Assembly (NCBI GenBank): GCA_949752745.1
Contig: OX457031.1
Location: 23,051,642-23,115,641 of the forward strand
Source: Protula sp. h YS-2021
Lineage: Eukaryota; Annelida; Polychaeta; Sabellida; Serpulidae
DNA length: 64,000 bases
Reading direction: 5' to 3'
Positions within the stretch are counted from its first letter, which is position 1; every line of letters begins with the position of its first letter. Below are positions 12,683 through 24,692 of the stretch, piece by piece. Position numbers and translations under genes: made by a program. Under the pieces are notes generated by a model. That model did no database searches. It saw only the letters and a list, made by a program, of their open reading frames with translations, and was not told where the DNA came from.

Positions 12683-13433
12683 CGCGAAACCTGTGCAATC
12701 GGACAACCCTTGGGACCGAAAAAAATGTGCCCTATTTCAAAGCTGGTCCCATTTGTGAGGTTTGGTCATTCTGGGGCATAATGTTGTGGGTTGACCATAT
12801 GATGTCCAAACACAACGAAAATAATATTCGTTTACAATAATATCTATTACTGATCTCAACTGATTAACAATCTGTATGTTATAGACATACACAATTTTGC
12901 ATAATTTTGCGACTGTATTTAGCAAACGAGTCCATTGTATATAGCTTCAATAACTATCCATGCTAGAATGTCTGAACTCCGGAAAAGTTTTAAACACCAT
13001 GAATTAGCGGGGCGGTAACAGTGGCTTAAGGATTACAGCTCGCAAGAAGTACTCAGAGGGAGGCAATGAGTTTGTATATTTTCAGGTGCTATTGTTTAGA
13101 CAATAGATAACAAAATAAAGCCCCTTTCTGGTTACATACTTGTTACCACAATTCCTAGCAACATTATCCAAGACGGCAACATACTAAGTGTTGTGAACAA
13201 TGTGCCGCACAGATACAGTGATTTCCCCTGTGTCCCACAGTGGTCCGATCTCGGGCATTTTGAGTGCTCGAGACCGAAAAAAATGGCCCGAAGTGGTCCG
13301 TTCCGAGCTGGTCCCAATTGGGAGTTTCCTTAACCATTAAAGTCTATGCAGCGCATTCGGGACCGAAAAAATGTGCCCCATTTCAGAGGTGGTCCCAATA
13401 GGGAGGTGGTCCGATGTCGAGGTTCCGCTGTAA
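12681..13433. mobile_element. MITE-like element with imperfect terminal inverted repeats
   Basis: The left end ACCGCGAAACCTGTGCAATC, followed by GGAC, pairs with the right end, whose minus strand reads ACAGCGGAACCTCGACATC then GGAC. An internal module of the form GGGACCGAAAAAATGTGCCC then CATTTCAGAGGTGGTCCC occurs near both ends (12713 and 13350), and a variant lies at about 13270. There is no coding capacity. Similar AACCTCG-type ends are common in non-autonomous hAT- or mariner-like elements; the superfamily is not determined. Confidence 0.5.
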
Positions 13434-13444
13434 CTATTTAAAAA

Positions 13445-14366
13445 AAACGACACCGGGTCGCAGATTACCGGTTCCATCATCAGATGCGTCTTCCTTCAAT
13501 GGTCGTTTCGGCCCTTGCATCGACGATCTCCAGAAGTGGGCCAGTGGAGTTGATCAGACCCCACTCGGAACCAGTAAGCTTTTCTGCTCTTCTCTCTTGC
13601 TCCATATCCACAGAGAGGCCTTTTCTGCTCGCTCGCCCGTCTCTTTTACGATCTTTCTTCTCTCCTTCCCCATTACGCCGAGCATACCAAGTGCCCTCCA
13701 CAGCGACTGAGCCGGGAAACCGCGGCACCCCACCTCCACTGGGAAACACCACGTCTTCCAGCCTTTGTCTCGGCACTGGTCTACCAGTTCTTGATACTTA
13801 AGTAGCTTCCGCTCATGCGCCTCGTCTACTTGCTCCTCATACAGCACCGTCAACTCGACTAGCACGACTGTTCTGCTTGCCTGCGACCACAGGACTATAT
13901 CCGGTCGTAGGTTTGTTGCAATTACGGGCTGGGGAAAGCTCAGCTGTCTCATCACATCCGCCTGCATTTCCCAATCGCCACTCGCTCCTATTATCCCTCC
14001 TGGTGATGGTCTCGCCTGCCTCGCGCCACTCGCTCCAGTTTCTCGGACAAACTGGATGAACTGTAGGCCGTTACTATGTTGGACACTCCGCCTTCTGGCC
14101 TTGTCTATGCTTGCCGCCAGGGCTTCCAGTACCTGGTTGTGCCGCCAAGTTCTCCCATCAGCTAAAGCTTGTGTGAAGGCTGACAGCACGTGCTCTAGAG
14201 TTCCTTTCTTGCCGCGAAGCTTACATAAAGGGTCTTCACGCATGCTCCACGTGCAGAGATTGGATGGAGTTGGCAATACGTCGTAAACCGAGGCAATGGC
14301 GAAGCGGAACCGCCTTATTTCCATTTTCCAAAGTTCTCTCCATAATAATAATAGTAAATTAGACAA
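13445..14366 (-). pseudogene. Relic of a non-LTR retrotransposon, C-terminal zinc-finger/endonuclease-like part
   Basis: A minus-strand frame of about 270 codons (14366 to 13554) continues in another frame after a frameshift. In order it contains a YDVLPTPSNLCTW motif, a finger region PLCKLRGKKGTLEHVLSAF, a WRHNQVL motif, and a region RPDIVLWS...VVLVELTV followed by a WKTWCFPVEVGCRGFP motif. In the animal LINE family this resembles, the finger is CxxC...H...C; here the second and last Cys are Arg and Phe, so the finger is broken. The (R/K)PD followed by a Glu in VELTV fits a PD-(D/E)XK-type nuclease, as in elements that carry a restriction-like endonuclease. The reverse transcriptase is missing. 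Family assignment is from memory of motifs only. Confidence 0.75.
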
Positions 14367-15089
14367 GAGCTGATTTCACAGAAGAGAAGTTTTTATTATT
14401 TCACACAAATGTCCATTTGTTTGCATCTAAGAGACGAATAGTATTCAAATTTGGGGGTGTCATTGTATGTCTCTGTACAGGCTTTGTATGAAAACATTGC
14501 ATTATATCAGTTAGTTAAAACCTTCCCGTTTTATGGAATATGCATGCGAATATAAATACTTGGAATTATCACATCTAAGACAATGAAGTTGTGAAATTGA
14601 GGATTGCCCAGTTCCAGTAACCCTCTGCGAGACCGAGACACCGTTGTTCCTGATTTCTGTAAAATCAATTTGTGAACTCTGCCCTTGTCCCTTTGTCACC
14701 AAATCCCAAACTAGAGCCTCATTTCGCTAGCGAAATGTCAAACACATGACAAAAATTAAAACGCAAAAGGACTTCCTTCAATGGGTTATCGCTTGAATAA
14801 TATATCGCAAACAACACAGCTTATAAGCGAGTAGTGTTTAGTTTTTTGTTTACTTAAGGTTTTATTGACTGATCGGGCATACGCCGTGTTATCGCCGTGT
14901 TTATGCAGTGAGAGCTCGCACAAAGCTGAGCAACTGTGTGTTCTGTGCTGAGCGTTAAATGCTCCGCATTTACTTGCAAAAATACACTCTTCTCACATGG
15001 CGTTTTAAACAAGAAAACGAAATCGAAGGCGAAAATAAAAAGTGTCATGCACACGTTCATATCAAGTTCTACCTAAGTCCTAAGTTTCG
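14367..15089. other. Intergenic stretch; one perfect 18-bp palindrome
   Basis: No gene recognised. At 14720-14737 there is a perfect palindrome CATTTCGCTAGCGAAATG, whose half-site TTTCGC recurs in the 34-57 kb part of the window. Confidence 0.6.
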
Positions 15090-15824
15090 TGGCGCTAGGG
15101 CCGGTGTCCTAGGTTATCTTGGCCCCCGTATATCTTGGCTCCCCCGGACAAGATATCCTAGTATATCTTGGCCCCCGGGCGGCCAAGATAAACTTATGTA
15201 CTTAAAAAATTTCACATGAAAACTTCACTTGAAAGAAATGTCAGTTATTGTTTCATGTTTGATTGATGTATGTGTGATCAATCAATCAATAGTCTTTTAA
15301 GAATTAGTAGCTTTTTTTATTGTATTTGACCTCATCTTCGAGTCCACATCCAATCTAAACAGTGTTCATCTTGATTGCAATTCTGTCGATGACATACACC
15401 ATGTCAATAGTTAAAAGAAATGTGAATTATTGTTTCATGTTTGATTGATGTATGATCAATCAAGCAATAGTCTTTCAAGAATGAATAGCGCTTTTAATTG
15501 CATTTGACCTCATCCTTCAATCCACGTCCAATCTAAAAAGCGTTTATCTTGATTACAATTCTGTCGAATAGATACACCATGTGAATAGTTTCGCTGTCCT
15601 GTGAGGGATTATTCTCTCTTTTGATTCATGCCTCTGTTTTGGAGCCTAAAATAAAATATATAAATAGGCATTCTTTTTATTTTTCTATTATCTGGGGGCC
15701 AAGATATACTAGCAAAACTTTGCTTCCAAAGGGGGGCCAAGATATCCTAAAGGGGACCAAGATATCCTAGGATATCTTGTCCGGAGGCCAAGATATCCGG
15801 AGGGGGGCCGAGATATCCTGTTAC
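15090..15824. repeat. Block bounded by palindromic GGCCAAGATATCCT modules
   Basis: At 15105-15190 and again at 15690-15822 short modules of the type GGCCAAGATATCCT occur several times in both orientations. The clearest is the 20-bp palindrome AAGATATCCTAGGATATCTT near 15760. The two module clusters flank about 500 bp that include a tandem duplication (15229-15590). The arrangement resembles an element with complex inverted termini, but I cannot define a target duplication. Confidence 0.65.
15229..15590 (+). repeat. Two-copy tandem duplication, unit about 182 bp
   Basis: The two copies begin with AAAGAAATGT(C/G) and share GTTTCATGTTTGATTGATGT, ATTTGACCTCATC, CAATCTAAA and TACACCATGT. The first copy runs to about 15413. 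Divergence is moderate, so the duplication is not recent. Confidence 0.8.
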
Positions 15825-16640
15825 ACCGGTAGTGCCAGTGGAGGAGATGACACAAGAAATCCGATCACTGTCAAGAAAAAAAGAAGATACCAACGGCTGC
15901 TCGCACAAATTCAACCCCCCCCCCCCCCCTCCCCCGCAAGCCAAAGGCTTGCCAAGTGTTAAAAACGAAACACTAATTCACGGTGTTGAAGTGTTATTTG
16001 TAGGAACACTTTTGTGTACCGATCATGTTTAACGTCAGTAATGATGTGCGCAGTCATAACCGGGGAAACTTACCCTCTAATCCGCGGACGTGTTTTCGGT
16101 GGGCTATAAAATGCTTTATTTAAACAAAACAAAGGCACTTGTGAAAAACAGCAGGGTTTAAAATTAAAATTCGTTGAGCAACTAGTAAACAAAGGCCAAG
16201 GCTGTTTGACGTACTAAGTGGACTTGAGGAGAGTTTTTACGAAGCCTCGAACAATGGCTCTAGACTGGCTCATGGGGGAAAAATATATACTTCATAGACT
16301 GGACCAGTAGACATGTCTCCATCTTCACACAGGCAATAACAGATCCCATCCGGCATATTATGTTCAAGAAATCTTCGTGAGTCGATTTAGTTGGCGCGAA
16401 AACTATGACTGACGCAAACATGGCATTCACCATTCTGTGTACAATTGGAGAATTGTGCTGGGAATCGCAACCGATAAATTGTGCCCCCCCCCGTTCCACA
16501 TCGCTAACTTTCATTGGTATCAAATTCGATAACCTTAGGCCAGTGGAAATTTGAATTGTCCGTATCAAAACGAGAAATTCAGCACTTAATTTGTGTAAAC
16601 ATTTTCATTCGTTCGACCTGACAGAGTGTAGGAAAAAATG
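15825..16640. other. Intergenic stretch; possible decayed exon on the minus strand
   Basis: No intact gene. On the minus strand between about 16480 and 16270 one frame reads through a Cys-rich stretch (NCTQNGECHVCVSHS, then after an in-frame stop MPDGICYCLCEDGD). It might be a dead exon of a secreted protein, but I recognise no family and the stop argues against function. C runs lie at 15917 and 16486. Confidence 0.35.
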
Positions 16641-17607
16641 GTAACGGAAAAAAATGGCCAAACAACGGAAACGGAAAAAGGTAAAGTGCTAAAAACGTCA
16701 AATATTGCAACATTAAAAAACGGAATAAAAATCCAGAATTTTATTGAACTTATTATTATATGACCAGTTCTGCTTTCTCCGTGATGAAGCTAACAACAAA
16801 ATGAAGCAAATTGAATCACACTTGCAAATCATTAAGCGGTTCAACGGTGTTCCGCTTTGGTGTTAGGCCTAAAACCACTGTGCCCAGCTAACAACCGACA
16901 CCTTTTTGGTTGAAAAAAGGTTGGATTTTGGTCGCGACGACTTCACAACCATATTCTGACCTATTACCCCAAAACGCGACTTTATTCCGACGTCGAGGCG
17001 ACGTCGGTTTTCTGACGTCATTCCGACGTTGCAAAAACGACCAAAAAGCGATGAACATTATTATCGCTCACCGGAAATGGAAGTCATTTTGAAACAGAAA
17101 AGGAAAAAAGTAATTTTTACATGTAAATTTTAGAATTTTGATGGCGCGTCGGTGTATTTTCAAGTAATATGGTGCTGACTTGTGCCGTATCCCCCTTCAA
17201 CCCTTTTCAAGGCAAAGCTTTTGTACTCCTTTTTTGTTTATAATAATTTTCATTGCTTGTGAGAAAATTTGTAATTTCACTTGGCTTTTATAATGTTCTG
17301 GCGACATCTGAGTATAATGTTCTGGCGACACATGAGTAGTCTAGGGATTAACTGCACGAGGTATTGTATCACTGCTATTCCTGTAGCAAAGTACACAGAG
17401 GGATTATAAAACTCCAGGGTATGGAAGCAAGGCCTGGCATCTTATGGCATTTCAGACACGGAGTGGACTTCCTTTTATGTTGAGTAAGCTTGCAGGTTTC
17501 TTTAGTAAAGACTAACCCTGATATATTGTGATTATGTGATTTACCATATTTTCCGCTTTTAGCACTTTACCTTATTTTCGTTTACCGCTATTTCCATTTA
17601 CCGTTAG
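16641..17607. mobile_element. MITE-like element of about 970 bp with inverted termini
   Basis: The left end (TAACGGAAA, then ACGGAAACGGAAAAAGGTAA and AGTGCTAAAAACG) pairs with the right end read on the minus strand (TAACGGTAAATGG, then AACGAAAATAAGGTAAAGTG and CTAAAAGCG). The inverted repeats are about 60 bp and imperfect. The interior has no coding frame but holds a GC-rich patch with CGACGTCG palindromes at about 16990-17030. Confidence 0.55.
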
Positions 17608-20600
17608 GACAGATATGAATCATGTGTTTGTGTGAGAACGATAAAGATTTTTGCGAGATATACTCCTTGTCATGTGCAGATATTTATGAAAACACGCTGT
17701 GTTGGTAAAATGAATTTCTTGCAAAGTCCGTGTCCATTTATTTTTGTTGTCTCAAGTATACCTGCAAACGGTATAAGTTAGATCTTCACCAATTTTTGAA
17801 ACTAATACCGATATCGTTTTACTAAGCCAACAATCACCTCAGAAAAATTGTAGAGGTTAAAGGCGGTAAGTTTCATATTAAAATAATATTAAATGTTATT
17901 AAGATTTTATGGTGTGTTGCGATGCTCAAATCTTGTTCCCAACCTGAGTTATCCTTGGAAAAAAAACTCCTACCGCAGTCCGTACTTTAACTTTACCCAT
18001 TCTAAGTTAATCCATAATTTGAAATGTTCAAAAATCCATAAGAACAGAACTATGAACAAACGGTAGTTCTCCAAGTCATTAGGAATTTAGCACTATGCCC
18101 ACATCCAGATTACGCGGTACCATGTACCACTTGCAAATGATATACCTTTGTTTCTAATCCCACACTAAGGCGTGCCAGTTTCAGAAAGCCTTTCAAACCA
18201 TTCTTAAGGCTTAAAGTAACCAAATCTATCTCGGTTCCCAACTGAAGAACAGGTGGAGCAGCATTCGCTTATCGCTGTTCCAAAGATATTAACGCAGTGA
18301 GACAGTGTGATTTATGGCGATCGTATGCTCTTTGGAGATACGCATTAACTCTACCACACTGAGTTGTCGGAAAATATGGCAAATGTAGTCAAAATCCGCC
18401 TCAACTTCAATTAGACACTAAAGCAGATTATTTAGTAGAGTCAAGTTATGAAAAAAATCGTGTTTCTTAAGCGTATGTTTCAGTGTCAAGTACCGAAATC
18501 GGGCTGGTTATCATTACATAAATTAATACACATGCCTTCTTCGTCCCAATTACCATTTAATCTTCTATGTTTAGCGACAAATACTACCTTTGCCTCATTG
18601 AATATTCTATGCGACGTACAAAGTAATTAGGTTTAACAGTTTAGTTATCAGGTAAGTTCAATGTAGAATGTAGAACATATAGTCCAAATGTCGCCAAATG
18701 TATCGCGTTTATACAGTACAACTTCTCTGCTTTAAAGTGGCGTCCCAATTTGCGTAAATAAATCACCGGTTCGTCTGGTTACCTTTTCGAGAATTTGCCG
18801 TCTTTTCAAAAACACTTGATACTTAAAACATTTATCTTCGCCCAAATATTCAAATGAAAAAAATATGTTAAGCAAAACGACAAAAGTTTTAATTCAGACC
18901 TCGGAGGGAGAACTTTACTTGAGAAAAGGTACTCTTGGGGTTTGGTACGATAGCAGAAACTTTGTGTCGGCCAAAGATGTAAAGAAATATGTAAGTAAAT
19001 TAGCTATGCTCTGAGGCTTTATTTGTGCACTAATTTTAACCATATCGTCATTATGAAATTGGAATGAATTAAATGGCTACAGCCTCTTCTGTGACAGATT
19101 GGTATGCCTGCGCGTACCAGTCCATGGGTCTTCTCACCCACTGTATTCGCTTAGCCCGCTGTCTCAGACTTCAATGTCTATAAGTCTGTGTTTAGATATT
19201 AATTGTGCTGAGGACTGTCACCCATTGGTGATAACTAGACTGAAATCTGACAAAGCATTATAAGGTCTTGATGGCTGACTGTTTTTGTGTGTAATAAGTG
19301 ATATTGAATATTTGCCACATTTTTTGTTACTGCTAATGGTGTCTATTGTAAATGACACTATCAAAATGATAAGTACCCTTTATTCGCTGATTTTCTATTA
19401 AATTGGGGTGTAGCCATTTACGAACAAAATGATACTGCGGAGCAAAAAAAAAGTTTGTAAAGTGTGCAAGTGAACGATCGAATATAACTTATTCTAACAA
19501 TTTTGTTCAAGAAATTTGTCATGGAGATGATATCTTTCATTTTGAAAAAAGTTGAGATTTTAGATGAAGGGTTCTTTCGAATGTCGAAAAATAAATCGTG
19601 TAAATCTATAAAACAATTCTGGTGCCTTTGCATAACTGGAGTCAATGAGATTGCAATGTTAAACATCAATTATTCACTGATATTTTTTGCAACAAAGTGA
19701 GAACAACTTCTTTTGGTGGTCTGTATCAAAAACATTTAAATAAATATTTCAAGGAAATCAAAGTGTTTAAAGCTTACTTTTATCTTCAGCAGCATGGTGT
19801 TTAAATGTTATCTTCTTTGACCGATGTACAAAATACATCCTACATGATCTACTTTGGAAAAGGCTAGTTTCAGAAATCTTTGGTTTTGTATCTCTTGCCA
19901 CACGTTTAGTAATTCTAGTGGCATTTGCCTCCAGGAACGGCTGTTCGTTTACCAGAGGTTTTGTTACCTACGTGATATCATTGCTACATTTACGCAACAT
20001 TATAACTCGATTTCGGTTAATTTTCTAGTATTTAAACAAGAAATAGAAAGTCAATATATTCTGGTTGAACAAGCAGAATAAATTAGGTTCTAAGATTCGA
20101 AAAATTATAGCATTGGAATAAGAAATAGAAATTTAATGTTTTTGACTGATTTTGACTGATTCATTCAAAGAACGCAAACTAAAAAAGTAAACACCAGAAA
20201 GGCATTTATTTTCTTTGTTTATGAGATAAATATTCTTACCAAAGCTTCCTTCCCTTATCCCACTGAACATGTGATTTTGTCTTAGCGGTTTTATCACTTA
20301 AGCTTGTTTCATCTCCTGTTCATTTAGACAAGGATGCAAAATAAATCCCAGGCTTCGGACAACGTTCTGAAAAACTTGTAATGCTTACAAATTGCCGATA
20401 GATGTAGGATTTGTTTCATTATTATTTTTAGGAGGAAATATTACTGTAATAAAATTATGTAGTTTTTCTACATGTAAGTGAGAAAATGTAAGCATATCCA
20501 AACATGGTTATCGAAATTTGTGCATGTCATTAATTGAGATGAGAATTTTGCAAGCACTTTATAGCCTGATACTCTGCCTTCATACAACAGTTTGCTGCAC

Positions 20601-20878
20601 TGTTGCATAGGGTTACAGAGTTAGGTTGATGATCTTACTCTACACACATATTGCATTGCGTATGTTGCATTGTCTTGTTGCACACAAAAACTGATATCAA
20701 ACTCTTTATTTATACACAATTGTACTGTGACTTACCTTGTCCAATTCTAAAATCGCGCTGAGGTACGCTTATGTGTTTGAGATAAATTTGTATTTGCAGT
20801 GGTAAGAGTTGTTTATTCTGATGCAGTCTTCTTATTTGCATTCTATGATCTTGCATAATTTCAGTTATTCCTTTCCTT
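17608..20878. other. Intergenic stretch without a recognised gene
   Basis: No frame shows recognisable motifs and no exon chain could be built on either strand. Confidence 0.5.
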
Positions 20879-22081
20879 TCAGGTGTAAATTTGCTGATAG
20901 AACCAAAAGTAAGCAAGAGCAAGAAAGTATTGAAAAATGGGCATACACAATGAAAGCCTTCATATGCGATTTGACTATTAGCACAAAAAAGCCACAATCA
21001 GGGCGATGGATCTTGTCAAAATTAGCAGAACTTGCCAAATGTGCTACGATGTCTTTCAAGGCAAAAAAGAATGGTATTTTCTGCTTCCAACTCGTTGTGA
21101 TGCAGCCTCTGACCTGGCCAATGCTGATATATGACATCGTCATGAGCAAAGTAGAGGGCTTAGACCGAATGGCAAGCAGACACCTACACAAGTGGCTGTG
21201 TGTTCGACTGCAGATTAAAGCAAGTTGTTTGAAACTTTCAGTGGCATCGATTATCGAAGAGCTCAAAGTAGAGAAATTTAGAAATCAGCTACAACTACAG
21301 CATGTAATGGCGGTAAATGCAAGTATTGATGTGCAAGGCAGCAGGAAGTAGTTTGCCCATAAGAGTATGCAAGATGCAAAAGCCGCGTGAGCTACTCGTT
21401 TTACTGAGAAATATTTACGATATGTTACCATCCCCGACAAACCTGAAACTCTGGAAGATATCGGAGGACGACAAGTGTGTATCGTGTTGAAAACAAGCGA
21501 TCCTGGGGAGCATTTTGTCAAGTTGAGATGCCGTGTGGGGGTGACGGTTAGCGAGGGGGTGACGGTTAGCTCAGTCGGTAGAGCGTTAGCCTTGTAATCC
21601 TAAGGTCCCTGGTTCGAAACCAGCCAGGGGTGGAAAGCGGAGGATCGGCTTTCGCTCAAATTGCCTCAGCTAAACGACTGCACAACAAAATTCACCACCA
21701 CGGAATTCCAAATTAGCACAAATGAGTCTTTCGGCCATCCTTTTAAAAAAAAAAAGTTGAGATGCCGATGGAGGCACAGCGCTATCCTAGGAAAGACCGC
21801 CAGTGATGTAAAGAGAGTTATCAAGCCACAGAAGAATACAATGATGAAAGACCTCATCTGATCAACTTGCCTGAACCTGCAGAAGGAAATGTGAATTGCA
21901 GTAGGGGTCAGACAGGAGTGTTAGCCACAGCAAATGATTTGGAAATGCCGGTAGATCTGATGAGCCGGATCGTTTCCCCACAGGAAATGAATACGGCGAC
22001 CCTGTGGCCAGACAAAGTGATATGATCCCGCCTCAAGAAGTTAATTCAACTGTCAAAATGAGAGCCACGTTGGACGACTGA
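20879..22081 (+). pseudogene. Relic of a non-LTR retrotransposon, interrupted by a SINE
   Basis: A plus-strand frame (to 21351) contains the motifs FCFQLVVMQPLTWPMLIYDI and RHLHKWLCV, then VASIIEELKVEKFR, which match the region after the reverse transcriptase in the same LINE family as the minus-strand relic at 13.4-14.4 kb. It continues in another frame from about 21400 with YDMLPSPTNLKLW and the finger region DDKCVSC, in which the expected His and last Cys are lost and two in-frame stops occur. After the SINE it resumes with CRWRHSAILGK, and further down with VLATANDLEMPVDL and WPDKVI, the decayed nuclease motif (RPD has become WPD). It is plainly dead. Confidence 0.75.
21522..21767 (+). 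mobile_element. tRNA-derived SINE with target-site duplication
   Basis: A 222-bp body (21534-21755) is flanked by the direct repeat GTTGAGATGCCG (21522-21533 and 21756-21767; 14 bp if two adjoining A are counted). The head has a perfect RNA polymerase III A box TTAGCTCAGTCGG (21566-21578) and B box GGTTCGAAACC (21611-21621) with a Thr-like anticodon region CTTGTAA, and the tail ends in about 11 A. The head does not fold into a full tRNA because no 5' acceptor strand pairs with CCAGGGG, so this is a SINE and not a tRNA gene. A GGGGGTGACGGTTAGC phrase is duplicated at the 5' end. It inserted into an already coding-type LINE sequence. Confidence 0.85.
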
Positions 22082-24692
22082 ACAAAGCAAGCCAACAAAA
22101 ATAAGTATACTATATGTAAAGTGAAAAGAAAAGAAGAAAAGAAGTGTGAGGTAAGTCGTATAAAATGTTGTGCTTACCAGTATAGATAGAAGAAGTGAAC
22201 GAACGTCCAGAGCTTACAAGATATACATAAATGTTAGTCCAGTACAGATGTGTGCATCGGTCAAGATGAAGAGTGAGCTGCTTTGCAACACAGAATATAT
22301 ATTACCCCAGTCCAGATATGCGCATTGGTCTAGACCAAGAGCGAGCTACTTTGAAGCTCAACGCCAGGATGTAGCTAACCGTTGCGGACCCACCAATGTC
22401 AACCTGTTAATTCGATAAAGGAGCGAAAACGAATCAGGCATGAAGCAGCTGTGACGGAACAATACACCCAGCAAGTAAGTACAACATTAAATGATCAAGT
22501 TAAATTCATTAAGCCTTCTTTACCTAGCCCGTTTTGTAACTTTGAAATCTAGACCTGGGGTTTTTAAGAAACTATATGATCAAATATAATAGCATTTGTG
22601 TGAGTAAGAAAATCGTTAACATATGACTCTTTGGCCTCTATTTAGAAACTGACATTCGCACACGCTGAGAAATGTTGTTCAATGAATACAAATCAGAGTG
22701 GGTTCCCGGATTAATTAATAAGCATCTCACAAACCTGATAGAAAATTGTCGAATAATTGTCTTGTCGGATATCGTTGGCTTTACCATATCCTTTATGGAA
22801 TAATTACAACTTATTTGACATTGTTACGACTGCACTTGAGGAAGTTACATAAATATTACATTAAATATCAGACATAAAATCCATAGTGAATATGGCTGAC
22901 GCGCTTGCACCGTTTCCTAGGATATGGATATGGGAAAGGATATTTGCCACACATATATATATAGCTCTGTGTACGTCTGTGTGTGTGTGTGTCTTCAGCC
23001 AAGTCCATCAAATATGCCCATCATACACCTGTTTAAAAATATTTTATTTAAACAGTAATCAAAGATCCTTATGCCACCTTCCCATTGTTAATGCTACAAA
23101 GTCGATGTTATTTCCACATCTGAACAAAATCATTTCACAGCATCGCGGATTACGATTGATGTAGACTATCGGGAGTTTCCAAAAAGAAGCTCCCCCTATA
23201 TAAAAACCCCGGAGCTCTTATTTTTTGTTTGCCATTTGTCATTTACTTTTGAAGGAAAGTATTTTGAATTTTTCCTTTTTTCTATTCAGACTGGGGTGTT
23301 TGCATTCTATATGTAATTGCGTTCGCCAACGAATTTAGTGAAGATTTAAATCTGTTAAAATCGTTGTGTGAACAGATCTCTGCTTTAATCGGTTCTGCTT
23401 ACCTAAATATGTTTAAACTGTTGTGTGAACAAACATTATTCAGTTTAACTGAGCCTAGTTAAGTCCAGGTGACCTTGCTAAATCTCTTTAAACCCATTAA
23501 AGGGGCTGTTTCAAAAGAGAAGAAAAACGTACCAAGGCTATGATGTTCTAAACATCTAGCAAACATTAGGCACCGTTGCTAAACGATTTTTTGCACCATG
23601 TTGAAAATGAAGCTCAATCGCCGACTTCCATTCTTCCATCGGGATACAAACCAAAATAATAAAGGAACTGGAAAAAAATTTCAGAATTCCTTGAGGCCGT
23701 TCGATTTATAGCCATACCAGTTAAAAAGGTTTTTGGTTAAAATATTTTTTATACATATCGTATTCAAAATAGTACCAAATGCACAAAAACCTATACTGAA
23801 ACACCTGTATAGATTCTGGGGTACATGTGTGTTACATAACTAACAAGTGTCATCGAGTATTTTAGCTAAAACAGTTATGGAATGTGAGCGATAACTAAAG
23901 TTCGCTAATTTGAAACAAATCCACATCAGCACATTTATCAGCTAAATACACTTGTCTCACTCATCCACTGATTGGATAGCGGCAGTAAAATCGGTTAACT
24001 GGCATATCGTCCAGGGATCTTATTCTTAAACGTTTGTGCATAGTTTGTAATACTTTAAACTATTTTTGGTTCATTTGCATCGCGTACTCGTACTCGTGAA
24101 TGAAACCTTTCCAATAATGTACCTTTCGCACCTTTCCAGTGCTTTATTTTAAAACTTTTGTATAAACTTTCTGGATGGGTACAGGGGTGTTTTTTATGTG
24201 ATTCTCCACTTTTATTTGTTTTATTTTTATGTTAGTCTTGTTTGTTCAGCATATCGACATATCATTATGTCGATATCAAAGGTAGAAAGGTTGAACACCA
24301 CAGACTAAAGAACAAAGCGTAGCATACGTTCTTTCGCCTCAAAGCTTTCATAGATGTTTTTTATTCCTTTAAACGGCCTACAAAAGTTTGGATTTTCTTT
24401 GTGACTGGCAACTAGAATAGCGAGTGAACCTAGAAACGAATGCACTTTAAACGCAAAAGTGCATCAAGTTGTTTTCAGTTTTCTTTGTTGTGTTACAGTA
24501 ACGCTTACCTAGAAACCAGTAAAGTAGTTTTCGTATACTAGTAACTAGAATGATTCGTGCACCATCACATCAAGTATCGAATGAAATAGTACCTGCGTCT
24601 TGTTATTGTGCGAAACGCGATAATTTTTTTTTTCAATTTTCAGAATGAATTTATTTATATTAAGACCTAAATGGTAAATTTGTAAATTACAG
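22082..24692. other. Intergenic stretch upstream of the CoA-transferase gene
   Basis: No complete gene seen. Two related pieces of about 60 bp near 22232 and 22306 share CCAGTACAGATGTG or CCAGATATGCG, CATTGGTC and GAGCGAGCT-like phrases. A short (GT)n lies at 22978. The first exon of the CoA-transferase gene, with its expected mitochondrial leader, should lie in or beyond this stretch, but I could not identify it. Confidence 0.45.

Noticed and set aside
21555..21634. Functional tRNA-Thr gene
   Set aside because: A and B boxes are perfect and CTTGTAA fits a Thr anticodon loop, but the anticodon stem is broken, no 5' acceptor strand pairs with the 3' side, and the segment is the head of a SINE with an A tail and target duplication.
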